From positions 8,282,721 to 8,346,720 of the forward strand of contig LR746270.1 in the NCBI GenBank assembly GCA_902729315.2: a DNA stretch of 64,000 nucleotides. The letters are read 5' to 3'. The notes beneath the pieces were generated by a model, which ran no database searches, was not told where the DNA came from, and saw only the letters and a program-made list of their open reading frames with translations. Of this stretch, positions 11,191 to 23,926 are shown one piece after another. The translations under genes were made by a program, and so were the position numbers. This stretch comes from Spirodela intermedia. Its lineage: Eukaryota > Streptophyta > Magnoliopsida > Alismatales > Araceae. How positions within the stretch are numbered: position 1 is the first letter of the stretch; every line of letters begins with the position of its first letter.

Positions 11191-14100
11191 ATGTTCGGGT
11201 CCAACAACCGTACGTTTCTGCTTCTCGCCCTTGCGCGACACGCTCTTCACTCCAATCCCCTCTGCTGTTGCTGCGGTTTCGTGATTTGGGTTTTCTCTTC
11301 TCGTGGTCGTTCTGTGTTTCTTCTTGGCTACTTGTCGGCTTCTATGGGTGGCAAACACTCTGGAGCTCAATAGGGCAGGCGCTTATTCGAATACGGTCGA
11401 GTACGCTCTTTCTTTCTGGGGTTTGGATGTTATTTGAATGCCGTCCCGAGTCGCTGCTCGTGGCGTTTCCTCTCATTCGTTTTGTCGAAATCGGAAGATT
11501 TTGAAATACTGAAGCGCATTGGACATCCCTCGTTTGTTTTCTGATTTCATCCTTTTGGCTGTGGAAGTCTTCTCTTTTGTTTGTTCATCTCTTTTCGCGA
11601 GGGGACTGGTGGGGTTCTAAAACTTTGGTTTTGATTAGGGCTTTCTCCAACCCATTCATATGCTCTTTCCCACCGTTCCCTTTCTGGTTACGTTTATGAC
11701 CTTGCTCTTCTGGCTTAAGCAGCGTTTGGGCAATCCTCAAGTAGCCCGTTTGGGCAGTCCACATTATTCGGGCAAACAAGCAGTGCGACGAGCAATCCAT
11801 TCAGCCCCAGGCCGTTTGGGAGTCCCAGCCCGTTTGGATCACCTACTGGAAGTTCAATATTTGGTAGCACGTCAACTGGCGTCTTTGGGCAGCCATCATC
11901 GCCGCTGACTTCACCTGCCTTTGGGGCCTCATCAACGCCAGCTTTTGGGGCTTCATCAACACCAGCTTTCGGCGCCTCCTCTGCTCCTGCATTCGGTTCT
12001 TCTTCAACTGCCTTTGGAAGTAAGAATCTCCTGCGCTCCCTCTGCGTTGACTGTTCACTACAAGGCGGCATGACTCTTATTTTTTGTTCAGATGTTGAGA
12101 AAAGTCTGTCTCCTCTTTAGTTCTGACACTTCACATTGAAAAACTTGCTAGCTTTATTGCCGTATGACTTTTGTTAAAGGTAGTATCGTCTACTCCTTAA
12201 GTTGATCTTCTATGTGGATGTATGTATGTATTGTAAGGAGTGGTGGTGGTGGTGGTCGAGTCTGTATGCCCTTGAAATGTGTACATCTCGTTCATAACTT
12301 GATCAGGGATTCGGTGCTTTGAACGGTTCGAGCTTCCAGACAGTTGCACAGAATATGACGATTGATGATTTCGAGACAACAACAATAGACCTTCGAATTG
12401 TGAAGATTCTGTGACGATTCACGAAAAGTCTTTCATAATATCTGTTTGGTTAGACCAATATTTGAATTCGTATGGAAAACGTTCAATTCGCACTAGGGTA
12501 TCATATATCAACTATGTATATGTAATCTCATAGGATTGGCTAAATAGTGGCTATAATGTGGAGACACATTGTTTAGATGACTCTGTATGACTGGTATGCT
12601 CTCCCTTGTATGAATAGCATTGTAGAAAACTGGTGAAACGTAGGCTAAAAAATTAAGAGTCACAAAAACCAAAATGCAAACTTGTTGTAGGTCCCTCTGC
12701 CAGCCAATTCTACAATTCAGCAAAATTGGTTATGAAACACCGTCTCTTTGCTATCTTCTATTGGTTCTTCATCTCTGGGGTAAAAGTTTGAGACTTTGGA
12801 ACGACTTTTCAAATCACAAGTCTAAGGCATTGTATTTTAAACATGCATTTAAAATTGGCAACCGATAAAATTTCTTCTTGCTGTTAGGATTGATGATGGC
12901 TTTAATATTATGAGATAAAGCACGGGTTGATATGACATTCAAGTAGTAATTGAGAAATAACATTTACTTCGTGGGATGTTCTTATGTGGCTCTAAGTAAT
13001 AAGCCACATTCTAAGAATCGAATTGATTGGGTAAGTTTGACTAATAATCAAACTGCTTGCTCGTTGAATATATTTACCTCTTTGCCTTCCTGAGTGGCCA
13101 TATTATGATCTGTATTGTACCTTACAATTGTCAATTGGTTAATAGTGGTTCTAAACTCCACTCGTCTGTTATCTAGAACTCCCCTGTAACTGCAATTTCT
13201 CCTTGAATGAACTCATTTTATCCTTTTTTTTTTTAACTATAGATAGTCCCTCGTGACAGCAACGAACCTACATACTGTAATGTAAAGTTCAGCTTGTAGT
13301 TTGTTTTCTGCTGGAATCCTAAATGTGCATGTTAATGTCTTGTGTCTATTTTCTATTTCGCAATAAATCGTTCTCATGAATATTTCTAGCGGTTAACCCT
13401 CCATCTGAATATAAAAATCATACCTCTTGAGCTTTCCATGTGGGCAACTCTTATGAGAGCAAAAAATAAGAGTTTTAATCATGTCTTTATTCTAGAGAAC
13501 ATATCTAAGGTTCAGAATCCATCCCCGTGTTCTATGAAAAAAGTTCATTGGGTTTTTTTTATCTTAAACTTTTCCATGATTTATTAAGTATGCCGACTCG
13601 GTCCATCTTTTATAAGATCATCTTTGTCATCATCATCCTCCAAGTCACCAATTCCATTGTTCAGGGATATATACTGTTCTTCCATTCTTCTCTATCATAA
13701 ATCATATTCAGATTTAGCATGTATCACTTTAATGTCTATCTATGTGTCTTTTGGTCTACTTCTATTTCGTAACGACAATAAAAATGATAAGCATCGTTTG
13801 TACTCTGTCTAATGGTGCAAAATTTTACTCCCTCTTGTTCATGTTTCTCTACTTTCCCTCGATATTCACCAGACTGTTTTTATTCGAACTCCATTCATCT
13901 TGCTAACGCACTATTCTGCTCTATATTATGGTCCTGCCAGTCTGATTACAATTCTTCAAAACCTCCTCGTCATTCTAATGGAAGTATGGTGATGTGAAAG
14001 TACTCTAAGGGCCCTTCAGTAGTTGGCTAAGCATTTTGAGATGCAGCGAAAGTTTATTTACATCATGGTTATTGAGGCTGCCTCCTCTAGCATATTGTCT

Positions 14101-17100
14101 TCGGATGACAGAGGGGTCTGGAGCCCTCTGCTCTCGTGGGACTTGTCCTCCTTTTTGCCATGCTGCATATCTTCTTGTTTTTCAGTCCAAAAATCTGGTT
14201 CCCAGGAGACTTGCAATTTACTTTCACATGAATTCACCAATGTCATAGATAAACCCATTTGGGATGAGCTCTCAAAGGCTCTTTTTGGGAATGCAATTAG
14301 AAATTCTCTGATTGGGACACTATTGAGACGTTGATCATAGTTCTCGTGGGATAGACCAATGTTATCTGCCAATGTCATAGTGGCATCTGAAACCTAAATA
14401 TAATTCTTTTTTTTTCCTCCATATCTTGTGACTCGTCAAATTTTCGAAATTTCGAGTTTGATATTAGTAAATGCTCAGGTAGTTATCGGAATCACCCCTT
14501 CCAGTGAGTATTCACGTTAATAAGACAGGCAGATGCTTTTGGATATTTCATGTGTATCCTTTGTGTCATGTCATTTTTCAGTATATTGAGTTGTGGTGCC
14601 ATTTTCCCTCATTCAGGCTCATCTATTTTTGGGGCCAAGCCAACTTTTGGTGGTTTTGGTTCCACTCCCAGCCAAACAAGTCCATTTGGTGGTACACCTC
14701 AGCAAACACAGCCAGCTTTTGGAGGCAGTCTTTTTGGTTCCACTACAACCTTTGGGGCAAGTCAACCTGCATTTGGTGCAACCAGCACACCGGCATTTGG
14801 TTCCACAACCTCCCCCTCATTTGGTGCAACTCCAGCATTATCATTTGGAGCCACTAGTACCCCGGCTTTTGGTGCTACAACAACACCTGCATTTGGTGCT
14901 ACTAGTACCCCAGCATTTGGCTCTACAAGTTCTCCACTCTTTGGGAGTACAGGAACAGCGTTTGGAGTTTCAAGTGCCCCAGCCTTTGGTTCCACACCAG
15001 CTTTTGGAGCATCCTCTACCTCAATTTTTGGACCCTCAAGTACTCCAGCGTTTGGATCTTCAAGTGTTCCTGCTTTTGGCGCATCAAGTACACCTAGTTT
15101 CGGTTTTACTTCAACACCTGCATTTGGACAGTCAGCATCTACGTTTGGTAGCAGTCCATTTGGATCAACTTCTCCTTTTGGTGCGCAGAGTTCTCCATTT
15201 GGTATGGATTTCTTTCTTTCACCTGGATAGCAGGAAGCCACTGGCACTTACGAGTTCAATTTGGATTGGAAGAAGATATTGTCTCATTATTTCCTTTCAT
15301 TTTTCTATTTTTTCTTTTTTTAATACCCTCAATTTTGAATGCCTCCCAGGAGCCCAGACAACAACACCCACATTTGGAACCCCCGGTTTTGGTCAACAAG
15401 CATTTGGAGGTCAGCAAGGTGGGAGTAGGGTAGCATCATATACCCCCACTCCTGAGGTAGATGGCGGTACTGGTGCACAGGCTACTGGAAAGCTGGAATC
15501 AATTTCGGCTATGCCTGTCTATAAAGACAAGAGCCATGAGGAGTTGAGATGGGAGGACTACCAACGCGGAGACAAAGGTCCTTCAATAGTGCCGTTTTTT
15601 TAAGTTTTACTCGCGTATCTTGCTTTATGGCTGATATGATTTTAGTTGTTGTTCATGTTAAATTGCTACGAGCTCTTTGGCAGTGGAGCTTTTCCATAGC
15701 TCTAACAGGCACAATTCATGGAATAGCAAAAATAACAGAGAAGCTAAACGTATCCATATCAAACATAGAAAGTTCCTCCAGCCACTGTCTGTCGGGAAAA
15801 GACAGGAATTAGTGTACGCCATCAAAAAAAATTGTCACTGGATGCCCAACGATTCCCGAGAAGAGGCGCTGGGAAATATGATAATCCATTGGGTAAATAT
15901 ACATCATCATGCTTAGGAAGTTCAGACTATTGCATTATTCTATGATCAATGGATTGATGCGTCCAAATAGAATGGGACATTTCCTTTCCTGGTAACACAT
16001 CTAATAAGTATATGTCATGGCGAGCAGTTATATCATGCCCAAACTAAGGAGGCATGTAGGTACCATCCTACCAGAGTGGCCAACCTATGCCAATAATAAG
16101 AGGTAAAAAAGATATATAGAACATGATGAAAAAAACCCAGGTAAAACAATTGTGAAAATTGTCCAAAACTTGCTTTAGAGATGTTTTGCTTGATAGCGTA
16201 GGTCTGTTAAGTGTTACAACCGCGTGAATTTCAGGGACTTTTAAAGTGCATTTAAGGATGTCTGGTACATAGGTGGCTGCAGAATTCATTCATTTCCTTT
16301 GAATGATACCTTAATCTGATTGTGAACTGATTGATCGCTAGGATGGCAACATTCTGTCTGAGCATTCTTGCAGATAGATTCCTTGTTTTTCTTATTTGTC
16401 TGTCTGGAACCAATGTTTGCTATATGTTTTAGGTTTTCATGCAACTTACATGATTTTATACAGGGGGTCCAAGCCCGGCTGGGCAAGCTGCAGGTGGTTT
16501 TAGTTTTCCATCAACACAGCCAAGCCCTTTTGGCGCCACTAGTACATTTGGTCAGACGCCTGCATTCTCTAGTGCGGCCACCAGTCCCTTCGGTCAAAAG
16601 CCAGCCTTTGGATCTACTGGCTTTGGTGCCTCATCAACACCGGCATTCAGCTCGCCATTTGGTGTATCCTCATCGAGCCCATTTGGTGTATCCACAGCTG
16701 CTTCTACTGCCCCATCTCTTTTTGGAGGTTCCACTCCTGCCTTCGGCGCCACTTCCACTCCTCCATTCGGTGCCAGTTCAACTCCTGCATTTGGTGCGAG
16801 TTCAACTCCTGCATTTGGTGCTAGTTCCTTTCCTGCATTTGGTGGGAGCTCAACTCCAGCATTCGGTGCTAGTTCCACTCCAGCATTTGGAGCTAGCTCG
16901 ACTCCTGCATTTGGTGCCGGCTCTACTCCGCTTTTTGGTGGATCAGTTACATCTGCTTTTGGTTCTTCGCCATTTGGTTCTTCTGCTGTGGGAACGACGC
17001 CGGCATTTGGCTCTAGCTTGCCTTTTGGTGGTACTCAACCGTCTGGACTGTTCCAGTCTTCTCCGTCTTTTGGACAGACACCATCGCTTTTTGGACAGGC

Positions 17101-17803
17101 GAGTAGTGGATTTGGACAGACAAGCTCTGTTTTTGGTTCAAGTATCTTTGGTGCCCCGTCAACTGGGTTTGGAGGGGGCTTATTCAGCAGTTCAACATCA
17201 TCACTCATTCCTTCTTCCAGTCCTTTGGGTTTCAGCCAAGCACCTGTAAGTAACACTTGAGAATAGTGAAATTTGTGTGCTGCTTTTATCTTCTACTTGT
17301 CTTAGTTGTTTTTATCTTTTTCTAAATGATGGAATTGCATTTAGTTCCCACTGCGAGCTAGTCTTGCATGAGAATGCTCTCTGAAGTTAAACAGCGTTAA
17401 TTCATGTCCATCGACAGGCTTCTCTCTCAAGCCCTTTCCAGCTAGCTGCTCCACCTCAGACATCGGGTGCTATTTCATTTGGTGGCTTTGGTCAACCACA
17501 ACCAGGTATTTTGAATTTCACTTTATATTTTATCCGTATTTTTTAAAATTTGCAGTCATTTGATTTATCTCTGTGGTACATTTTTCAGGCACAAGTGGCT
17601 TTGGCGGTGGTCAGGGCATCTTTGGGGCATCGTAAGTATGGATTCCTTTCCTGTTCATGGTGTGCGATTTTTACCAAGGAGAAGGATAATATTTGACATG
17701 GAACCAATATGTTCAGTATTACTGTCCAATCTAATAACATTTTGGAATTTCATTGACGACCAAATAAGTGTTATTATATAACTCATTTGTTGAACTTCTG
17801 AAG

Positions 17804-17873
<70 letters not shown>

Positions 17874-20800
17874 GTGATTAAAATAATATTTTTACAACAT
17901 GGAATTGTGACTTCGAATTCTAGTGGTTTACTTTGTGGTTCCTTGTGTCCATTTTATAGCGCTGTTCTTCAGCCTGGTGTCGCGATGCAACCTTCTCCCC
18001 TTGCAAGTCCATTTGGTATGCTTCCGAGTGTGCCTCAGATGTCCATTGGCCGAGGTGGCTCTGCTCCTTCTGTTCAATATGGAATTTCTAGCATGCCCGT
18101 AAGTGCCAGGCTCTCCTGTATTCCATCTACGTTGTTGTTTTGATCAGTTATTTTCTGTGCTTTTTTATTCCTTTCTTCAGCCAGACCTATGATTCTGGTT
18201 ATCGTTGAACTTGACCATTCTTTGCCATTCCCAGAACTGCTGCATAGACCTTCTTACTAAGCAAGGAAGTGCAATTTTGTTTATTAACAGGTTTCTGAAA
18301 GGCCTGCTCCCATGAGAATTTCGTCGTTGTTAACCCCTAGACATTTGACCCAGAGAAGGATCAAGTTGCCTCCGAGGAAATATCATCCTAAAACTGATGG
18401 GCCATTGGTGAGTACTCTTGCAGTCAAGTTGAAGTTTGGACAGAACAGTTTAACCGTTTTTTTAAAGGATAAAAATCTCACTTTGACAATATGCAGGTGC
18501 CATTCTTCAGCGAAGATGAAGAAACAACATCTACGCCGAAGGCAGATGCTTTTTTCATTCCTAGAGAGAATCCGAGAGCCTTGATTGTCCATCCAATCGA
18601 GAAATGGCCTCCGCGGACTGCCACAGAGAAGCAGTCTGTGTCAAAAGATGATTCCATTCGAGTCCATGAAAATGGTAAGTCTTATCAGATGCACCGTCCC
18701 GTTATGATCTTGACAATGACTGACGATTGCTCGTGATTTTGTCTATCTTTGATGTCTAGTTCAGTTGTTCGCTCACATGTGGGATCATTAGATACCTACC
18801 TACTTTTCTGTAGACCACTGTCCAATTTTCACTGTTCGTGAAATCTTTAAGAAACCTCAAGAGTTTCTTTACAAGCACTTGCCCTTGACCTCTAATGCCC
18901 ACGTTCTAGACATGCGAAAGACATCCATGTTGGCCCATATGATTAATGATGATGATAATCTGCCTTCAGGGAGGATCCATATTAAGATTTATTACTTCGA
19001 TTAAAGATGACCACTTTCTAGAATTTTGAAGCTGAGCAAAAAGTTTTGGATATTAATTGCAGAAGGGCACTTCGAAGGTGTAGAAAATTAAATAAAAAAA
19101 TGAAATTGAAATATTTGATTTACAAAAACGGAATACTGGTGGAAGATTATCTCTCTGATCCATGACATTAATTGGTGGCTCCATTTTTACCTGTGGATGT
19201 CTTTGTGAATTATGGACAGTATTATTTTCCTAGTCTTTCATATTTTTGATGCTGGAGCATGTCAAGATTTTACTTGAGCCATGTACTCCCCCAGGTATAT
19301 ATAACTGGTGATTACAATGGGCCTTTGAAGGCTCCATTGGAAGCTTCATGAACGTGCTAGGGAGATGAATTATATTACATTATTACATGATCAACTCCGT
19401 CTTCAAAATTAAAGGGTTATTTGGTGGTCTATACCTCTGAAATCGCATTGCTTTTTTTCAGGTAAATCCACGGGGGAGCCATCTACTCCTGCTAGAGACG
19501 GGTCTACTGCAGAAGACTATACTGGTACGTTCCTTTTATGTATATTTATATAAATCTTTGTGTGCACATATTTTGTGTTTGAGATCTTGATGACGCCTTT
19601 CTAGTTGCATATGCAGCATAGGCTTTGCTTTATGAAGAAAAGTGGATTTTCCATGTATTACTGAGACACTTGGAAGCAAAGATTGAAAACATAGCCAAGA
19701 TTTTTTATGCATCTCCCAGGAGCAATGACTTGAAAATGCCCTCTTATCTAATACATTTTTTTTTTTAAAATGAAAATTTAAAATACCACATGTTCCATTT
19801 TCATCAACTGTAGCCCATTTGGTGCCAGTTGTGATCGAAACCAGGGCCTAATTTTTGGTGTCATTTGTGTTCCCCGACTTTTCCAATTATACCGTGCTTT
19901 CACTAACAATCTTGCTACGTAAGGAATTTAGATCAGTAGCTGTCGTTATTATTTGATTAAACCAATTATATAATGTTTTGAAGATGGCCCGGATTATGAA
20001 ATCTCCAAACCCAGTTTTTTTTTTTTTTTTTTTTTTCCTCTTCTTCCACTTTTTCTTGTTCTCTTTGTGAAGTGGGCAAGAAGGTTCGCATGAGCTTGCT
20101 ACCTTCCACTCATCATGTATGGCTTTAGCCATCTCTCTCTCTCTCTCTCTCTAGATATATATATATATATATATGTATGTATATATGTACGCAGCAATCA
20201 ATTGTCTGTTCATACCCCCCCACATAATAAACCAGTTTCCCCTTTTGTTTTCCTTTGGACTTCTCCATAACAACTTCATTGTTTCTGCTGACATTACCCA
20301 AATCACCGTTTTTGTGAATCCAAAGCCGCTCAGGTTGAGAACGGCCGCGGTAGAAGGGGTCCTGGCGACCATCCCCACAACGGCGGAGAATCCTCCAATG
20401 GGTCAGCCCCCCGGCACAGTGCGGCTGAGGCGGCGGCGGCAGGAGCAGCAGCATCAGCCGTTGACATTGAATCCATCCTGCCGAGGCTTCGCCACCCCGA
20501 GTACTACACCGAGCCCCAGCTCCAGGAACTCGCCGCCAAGGAGAGGGCCAACCCGGGATTCTGCTCCCGCGTGAAGAACTTCGTGGTCGGGCGGCGCGGC
20601 TACGGCAGCATCAAATTCGACGGAGAGACGGACGTGAGGGGGCTCGACCTGGAGGCCATCGTGGAGTTCAACAGCCGCGAGGTGGTGGTGTATGGGGACG
20701 AGGTGAGGAAGCCGCCGGTGGGGAAGGGGCTGAACCGCCCCGCAGAGGTGACGCTGCTGAACGTGCGGTGCGCCAACAGAAAGACCGGGGAGGTGTACAC

Positions 20801-21002
20801 AGAGGGGCCCAAGGTGGAGAGGTACGAGGAGATGCTGAGGAAGAAGGTCAGGGAGCAGGGTGCGGAGTTCGTCTCCTTTGATGCGGGCAAGGGTGAGTGG
20901 AAGTTCAGGGTGGACCATTTCAGCCGGTATCACCTCCTCGACGACGACGAACAAGAAGAGGACGAAAAGGAAAAGGAGCAGGAAGGGGTTCTGAGTTGTT
21001 GA
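11191..21002 (+). CDS. NUP98: Nuclear pore complex protein NUP98
   Basis: This is an FG-nucleoporin of the nuclear pore, acting in mRNA export and transport selectivity. Twelve exons are 11191-11209, 11723-12019, 14617-15201, 15350-15577, 16464-17245, 17418-17505, 17589-17631, 17960-18098, 18291-18407, 18497-18674, 19462-19524 and 20326-21002, giving 1071 residues, close to the Arabidopsis length. FG/GLFG-type repeats fill residues 1-640 and are interrupted in exon 4 by the GLEBS (Gle2/RAE1-binding) motif [16 protein letters not shown]. The C-terminal autoproteolytic domain lies in exon 12 ([20 protein letters not shown]) and ends with HFS at about 1044-1046, the self-cleavage motif. An acidic tail of about 25 residues follows, with no NUP96 fusion, as in other plants. 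The exon 12 acceptor (AAAG at 20322-20325) is weak but is the frame-consistent one. Confidence 0.94.
14858..15140 (+). repeat. In-frame FG-repeat minisatellite, NUP98 exon 3
   Basis: Near-tandem coding units are built on S/T-T-P-A-F-G-A/S, mostly 21-27 bp long. They reflect repeat expansion inside the FG domain. Confidence 0.7.
16740..16925 (+). repeat. 24-bp coding minisatellite (ASSTPAFG), NUP98 exon 5
   Basis: About seven consecutive near-identical 24-bp units encode A-S-S-T-P-A-F-G or close variants. All units keep the frame. Copy number could vary between alleles. Confidence 0.8.
17806..17870 (+). repeat. (CT)n microsatellite in NUP98 intron 7
   Basis: This is a pure CT run of about 65 bp, about 90 bp before the exon 8 acceptor at 17959/17960. 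It lies on the sense strand. Confidence 0.9.
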
Positions 21003-21173
21003 GTTCTTATTTGTTCTCGGGGGCCATGGGAATGGGGAGGGGTTGGTCATGTTCGTGCACTGTGCAGAGTCTTGTGGTGGCGGGTGGGATCCTTTGTTGC
21101 GATTGCCAACTTTTTTTTCTTTTCTTTTCTTTTCTTTTCTTTTGTCTACCTTCTGGCGTTCTCTTAATCCATG

Positions 21174-21227
<54 letters not shown>

Positions 21228-21563
21228 TCTCCCTCTCTCCCTCTCTCCCAGGCTATGAAGGCGTGAGATTATATTTCTGGAGTCTAGGCATGAAAAAAAT
21301 CAAATAATTTCATGCACGGGCAATATGTTCTTCACGGATCCATCAGAAAGTCATATAAACAGAAAGAAAAGTGTGACCAGCCCGTCGATCTTGTTCGTAG
21401 TTATCAGACAAATTTCCGAGTAGGAATAAGCCTCAGTTGACGTTCATCAGTAAAAGAAGAAGAGGGATCGACAACCAGCCCCGTCGGCTTACTACTACGT
21501 ACTGCTGGGTGAGGGCGATCAGGGAGGAGGAGAGAGCAGGGGCAGTAGGGCTTTCCCTGTTTA
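21003..21563. other. NUP98 3' flank with CT tract
   Basis: No gene is supported. A TTTTC run near 21110-21140 and a (CT)n tract at 21176-21249 lie in the probable 3'UTR, followed by unremarkable sequence. Confidence 0.5.
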
Positions 21564-21929
21564 TCATCTCTTCTTCCCCCGGGAGACGAAGCACCGCGCG
21601 GGGTTCATCGCCGGCGGCGGGCGGCGCAACCAGCCCCGCAGGGCCCCAACCAGCTTGTGCACCCACCGCGCCGGCGACAGCCTCCGGAGAGCCGTCCTCG
21701 CGCCGGCGCTGAGCTCCTCCGTCGTCCTCGCCGTCCTCTCCCGGAAGCTCTCCGGCGCAGAGAGCCGGTAGCTGAGGAGGAAGGCCTGCCTCGCCGAGAA
21801 GCCCCGCCGCAGGTCCGCCGGAGAAAGAAGCCCCGCCCTCGTCGGCGGCCAGCCCGGCGGAGGTCTGGCGGCGCCGCCGTGGAGATGCTCTCGGCCCACG
21901 CCGGTGCGTCGAAGAGGACGAGGATCCAT
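21564..21929 (-). CDS. Small basic protein with RQxFLxSY motif, unknown function
   Basis: This is a single-exon frame of 121 codons on the minus strand starting at MDPRPLRRTG. I do not recognise a named family. The middle part ARQAFLLSYRLSAPESF, followed by Arg/Lys/Ala-rich helices, resembles the RQLFLRSYQF core of the candidate at 45861-46205. Both look like the small, basic, uncharacterised proteins common in plants. No clear TATA box or pyrimidine leader precedes it, and the GC-rich context can produce open frames by chance, so this is a tentative call. Confidence 0.4.
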   Translation of the reverse strand: MDPRPLRRTGVGREHLHGGAARPPPGWPPTRAGLLSPADLRRGFSARQAFLLSYRLSAPESFRERTARTTEELSAGARTALRRLSPARWVHKLVGALRGWLRRPPPAMNPARCFVSRGKKR

Positions 21930-22136
21930 ATGAGAGGAGGCGAGGCTACTTAGTCGGATAGTTATCAGTCTTTTCCCTACTTTTACTACCTCTTCTCCTC
22001 CCCAGGATCACTTTAATTAATGCCGGAGGTGAGCTACAGCTCCGCCACCATCGCCGAGTAGCTTCCCATCGAATATCTTCTCTCCACCCGTTTGGATGAC
22101 ATCAACAAAACCAGACCTTCGCTCTCGTCGTACATG

Positions 22137-22185
<49 letters not shown>

Positions 22186-23926
22186 ATCCATTAACCGTCC
22201 TGCGCCTGGTCAGAGCGCATTCAGTCGACAAAGTACTGTTAGTAAAAGGACGGCAAGAGGGTAGCTAGTGCCGGGTCTCATCTCCCCGCAGACTGGTGAT
22301 CGCCAGAGTCAGCCCACAGGCATCGACACGATTAAGTTCCACGATTACGGGTAGATCGATGATGGGTTTTGATTGAACGACAGAAAAGGGCCAAAATGTT
22401 GACCTCTGCAGGTTTCGGAGGATGAACAAAATATTCAAAATCTGATTTCTTTTCTCAGTTCATCCCATTTATAGGAAAACGCTACTCTCTATGACGGGAG
22501 ATACGACAGAGATCCAGCATGAGGAAATGGAAAGAAAAAAAAAACGGAGGATTTCTTTTTTTTCAAAAGCCCAGCAAGCTGATGCACAGTGCACATGATG
22601 CATGCTCATTTATTTTCATAATAAGAACTTTACACAATGAGACAGAGATTTAAATCACTAAAGCGAACAAACTGGTGCTTTGGCACAAATTAAAAATAAA
22701 ATTACGGACGAAATAATTCCCGCAATTTGAATCCAAATTATTTATATTCAACAATCTTTTTTTCAACAGAAAAAATAAATTAGCGTTCATAGAAAGTTTG
22801 AAGCCGCTTTGAACTGTATATATCTTGCCCCCAGCCAAACCGCATTTTTGACACATCAAGAAGCACAAGAAAAAATATCCAATTTTGAGGAGAAAAAAAA
22901 AGGGGCCAAGATGAGGATCGAATCTGCCCCAAGGGAGAGGAAGAACATACATGCAGAGGGAAGGATGCAATCAGTTTGACAAGACTGCCGCATCAATATT
23001 TCTCACTGGGTCGGCCATCGACGAGCTTAGAACTTACATTCATGATATATATTTCCAATACTAACAAGCCCACAACGATCAAACTTACATTCACGATCAG
23101 AGGCAAGAAATCTCTTCTACACCATTCACGATCCGAAGCAAAATCTTTAAAAATCTGCCTCTGGTCATGTCAATTGGGATGGCCGTCTAGGATTTGGAGT
23201 GATTCCTTGAGGAGCCTTTGTGCCTCCTCCCTCCTCCTGGAGAAGAGCGAAAGCGATTGGAGAAAGATAGTTAATGTCCATACATATTTGGAGAAAGATA
23301 GCCTTCTGCATTAATAGATAATGTGTCATATATATTTCCTCATTACACAAACTAACTCAAGTGTAGTCAATTATTCTGCTTTATTGGGGGCTAAAACGCT
23401 TCAACCAATCACTATTTTTTTTATTTTGCGTACTTCTCAATATACATATTTTCCTCTCATCCCTCGCTAAAAGAGTTAGCATGAACAGCTAGCATGTGCA
23501 ATGAGCAGAGAGTTCGCATGCTTTACGAGGGATAATAAGAATGTGAAACTCAAATATTGCACATATCAATCACCATGAACAGCTTCCTCATATGAAACCT
23601 GTAAGCATAGTCAACTAGTACGCGAGCCCCAATAAATCAGTTCATCATTCAATTAAGACCCATAATTAGTGATCAATATTTTGGTCTCATTCCTTGCCCA
23701 GACAGTGTAATCACTTGCGTTCCCGCCTAGAATCCAACCCATACAGTAATCTTGAGGACAATGAATGCGCAGGAGAAACCGTCGTAAGCAGTCAGATCCG
23801 TTCGAGTGATCCAGAAGAGAAAAGACGGAGAACACGAGCATCTGCATCTTTAAAGGCATGCATGCTCTACCAAACCAACATCCATCTGGTGATGAGTAGA
23901 GATGTAGAGATTTGGCGGGAGGAGCG
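21930..23926. other. Intergenic spacer, 2 kb
   Basis: I see no supported gene. A (CT)n tract lies at 22138-22182. The rest is AT-rich with short frames only, including the possible 3'UTR of MED7 at its right end. Confidence 0.5.

Noticed and set aside
14762-15247. 161-codon antisense frame over NUP98 exon 3
   Set aside because: It arises from the in-frame FG repeat unit, which is open on the other strand. There are no independent signals.
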